Origin: Candidatus Woesearchaeota archaeon CG11_big_fil_rev_8_21_14_0_20_43_8
GTDB taxonomy: Archaea > Nanobdellota > Nanobdellia > Woesearchaeales > CG08-08-20-14
Direction: 5' to 3'
NCBI GenBank assembly: GCA_002762705.1
Contig: PCVE01000104.1
Span: forward strand, 3,091 to 8,692
DNA: 5,602 nucleotides
The position numbers and the translations under genes were made by a program. Numbering within the stretch: the first letter of the stretch is position 1; each line of letters opens with the position of its first letter. Below are positions 5,139 through 5,602 of the stretch, piece after piece. The notes below the pieces were generated by a model, which had not been told where the DNA came from, did not search any database, and saw only the letters and a program-made list of their open reading frames with translations.

Positions 5139-5218
5139 CGGAGAAATCGACAGATTCCCATTAATTACGCGCAAAGGGAAATAAGGCCACTTCATATATA
5201 TAATTTTCGATTTCTCCG
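5139..5218. repeat. Perfect 12-bp inverted repeat flanking the promoter of the zinc-ribbon gene
   Basis: CGGAGAAATCGA (5139-5150) is the exact reverse complement of TCGATTTCTCCG (5207-5218), with 56 bases between. The left arm also overlaps a local palindrome, TCGATT (5132-5137) with AATCGA (5145-5150). Inside the spacer TTCCC (5155-5159) can pair with GGGAA (5176-5180). The TATA box at 5195-5203 lies between the arms, and the right arm ends just before the predicted transcription start. Paired operator half-sites for a regulator, or a structured RNA if read through from 4964, are both possible. Confidence 0.6.
5195..5203 (+). promoter_or_regulatory. TATA box for the zinc-ribbon gene
   Basis: TATATATAA on plus is centred about 42 bases before ATG 5241. 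Transcription is predicted near 5224-5226, giving a leader of about 15 bases. The element is nearly symmetrical and could also drive a minus transcript towards 5170. Confidence 0.5.
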
Positions 5219-5223
5219 TCAGG

Positions 5224-5248
5224 TGGATCATCAGAGAAAAATGATCCA
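5224..5248 (+). promoter_or_regulatory. Perfect hairpin enclosing the start codon of the zinc-ribbon gene
   Basis: TGGATCAT (5224-5231) is the exact reverse complement of ATGATCCA (5241-5248), with a 9-base purine-rich loop CAGAGAAAA. The ATG start is the first triplet of the 3' arm. The only SD-like sequence, AGGTGG (5221-5226), overlaps the 5' arm. In RNA both would be paired, which should hinder initiation. It could also be a DNA operator at the transcription start. Confidence 0.55.
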
Positions 5249-5602
5249 GACAACACTTATAAAAGAAAAATCGTATGCTGAAAAGATAAAAGCAGGAAGA
5301 AAGAAAAGGAACGCCTGCCTTTACTATCGGACTGATACCGCTGTGAAAGAATATGATCATCCAGTCTGCGAACTTTCTGGTTTTTATGATCCAAGCCTTG
5401 TGACTTGCTCCTCATGTGGAAGCTATGCATCATGGGATCCAGGTAAAGACATCAAAGAATGCAGGATAAAGAAAGCAGAGAGCATCAGCCACTTCAGATG
5501 GCCAAGAAAACATGAAGAGATAAGAAGACATTGCACAGCCTGCGGAGCGGCTTTTCTTTCAATGTCAATATCAAAGAGAAGATGCACTGATAGATGCAGG
5601 TA
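5241..5602 (+). CDS. Cys-rich zinc-ribbon protein, partial (runs off the right edge)
   Basis: The frame is open from ATG 5241 to the window edge, 120 residues visible with no stop. The N-terminus is basic (KEKSYAEKIKAGRKKR, 8-23). Nine cysteines are at 26, 43, 56, 59, 74, 98, 101, 115 and 119. Two knuckle pairs stand out: CSSCG at 56-60, perhaps completed by C43 or C74, and CTACG at 98-102 with C115 and C119. The second follows the pattern CxxCG-x2-F-x9-CxxxCR, seen in small zinc-binding domains of many archaeal, bacterial and phage proteins, often nucleic-acid-binding. No specific function can be named. ATG 5241 is preferred; an in-frame GTG at 5223 would add six residues but lies at the predicted transcription start. 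It diverges from the minus-strand block and has its own promoter, an inverted repeat and a start-codon hairpin. Confidence 0.7.
   Translation, partial: MIQTTLIKEKSYAEKIKAGRKKRNACLYYRTDTAVKEYDHPVCELSGFYDPSLVTCSSCGSYASWDPGKDIKECRIKKAESISHFRWPRKHEEIRRHCTACGAAFLSMSISKRRCTDRCR

Noticed and set aside
5139..5218. Miniature transposable element bounded by the 12-bp inverted repeat
   Set aside because: No target-site duplication is seen outside the arms, only one copy is in the window, and it coincides with a promoter.
5109..5360. 83-codon minus-strand frame
   Set aside because: It is largely the shadow of the plus-strand zinc-ribbon gene and promoter, rich in Phe, Ser and Leu, with no upstream signals.
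3426..5393. Recurring ATGATCCA (3426, 5241, 5386; reverse at 5224)
   Set aside because: One copy follows htpX and another encodes YDP in the zinc-ribbon protein. Only the 5224/5241 pair has a structural meaning, and the rest looks like chance.
1..5602. CRISPR array, insertion sequence or rRNA
   Set aside because: No regularly spaced repeats, transposase-like frame or conserved rRNA segments were found on either strand.

Overview
The window looks archaeal. It carries a Nop5/Nop56-type C/D-box RNP protein and a Pth2-type peptidyl-tRNA hydrolase, both archaeal/eukaryotic-type proteins. Promoters are TATA boxes about 26 bases ahead of starts, and Shine-Dalgarno sites of the AGGTGA type sit in front of some genes only. 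The DNA is moderately AT-rich. I cannot place the lineage further than Archaea.

Five genes lie on the minus strand, in transcription order pth2 (4748-4401), htpX (4295-3441), a coiled-coil protein C (3278-2127), a second protein B with a coiled-coil C-terminus (2079-955) and nop5 (929-3). pth2, htpX and gene C each have their own TATA box. B has no clear promoter and probably follows C. nop5 follows B closely but has a TATA box lying over B's stop codon. In many archaea nop5 is followed by fibrillarin, so fibrillarin may lie just beyond base 1; this is inference. C and B match no family I recognise, and their placement ahead of nop5 is the most unusual gene-level feature.

On the plus strand one gene starts at 5241 and runs off the right edge. 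It encodes a cysteine-rich protein with two zinc-knuckle pairs. Its start codon lies in one arm of a perfect 8-bp hairpin, and its TATA box sits between the arms of a perfect 12-bp inverted repeat.

The stretch between pth2 and this gene (4749-5240, about 490 bases) has no convincing protein gene. It holds a strong plus-strand promoter (BRE-like CGAAATG plus TTTATATAG), then a long GNRA-capped hairpin that may be a small RNA or a leader. It also holds a TATA element that could work in either direction, a weak 37-codon Cys-rich ORF and several A/T-tract hairpins. Together with the leader of gene C (two mutually exclusive hairpins or an operator), this is where unexplained structure is concentrated.

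Functionally, Nop5 (rRNA/tRNA 2'-O-methylation), Pth2 (peptidyl-tRNA recycling) and HtpX (membrane protein quality control) are housekeeping. The two coiled-coil proteins and the zinc-ribbon protein are unassigned.
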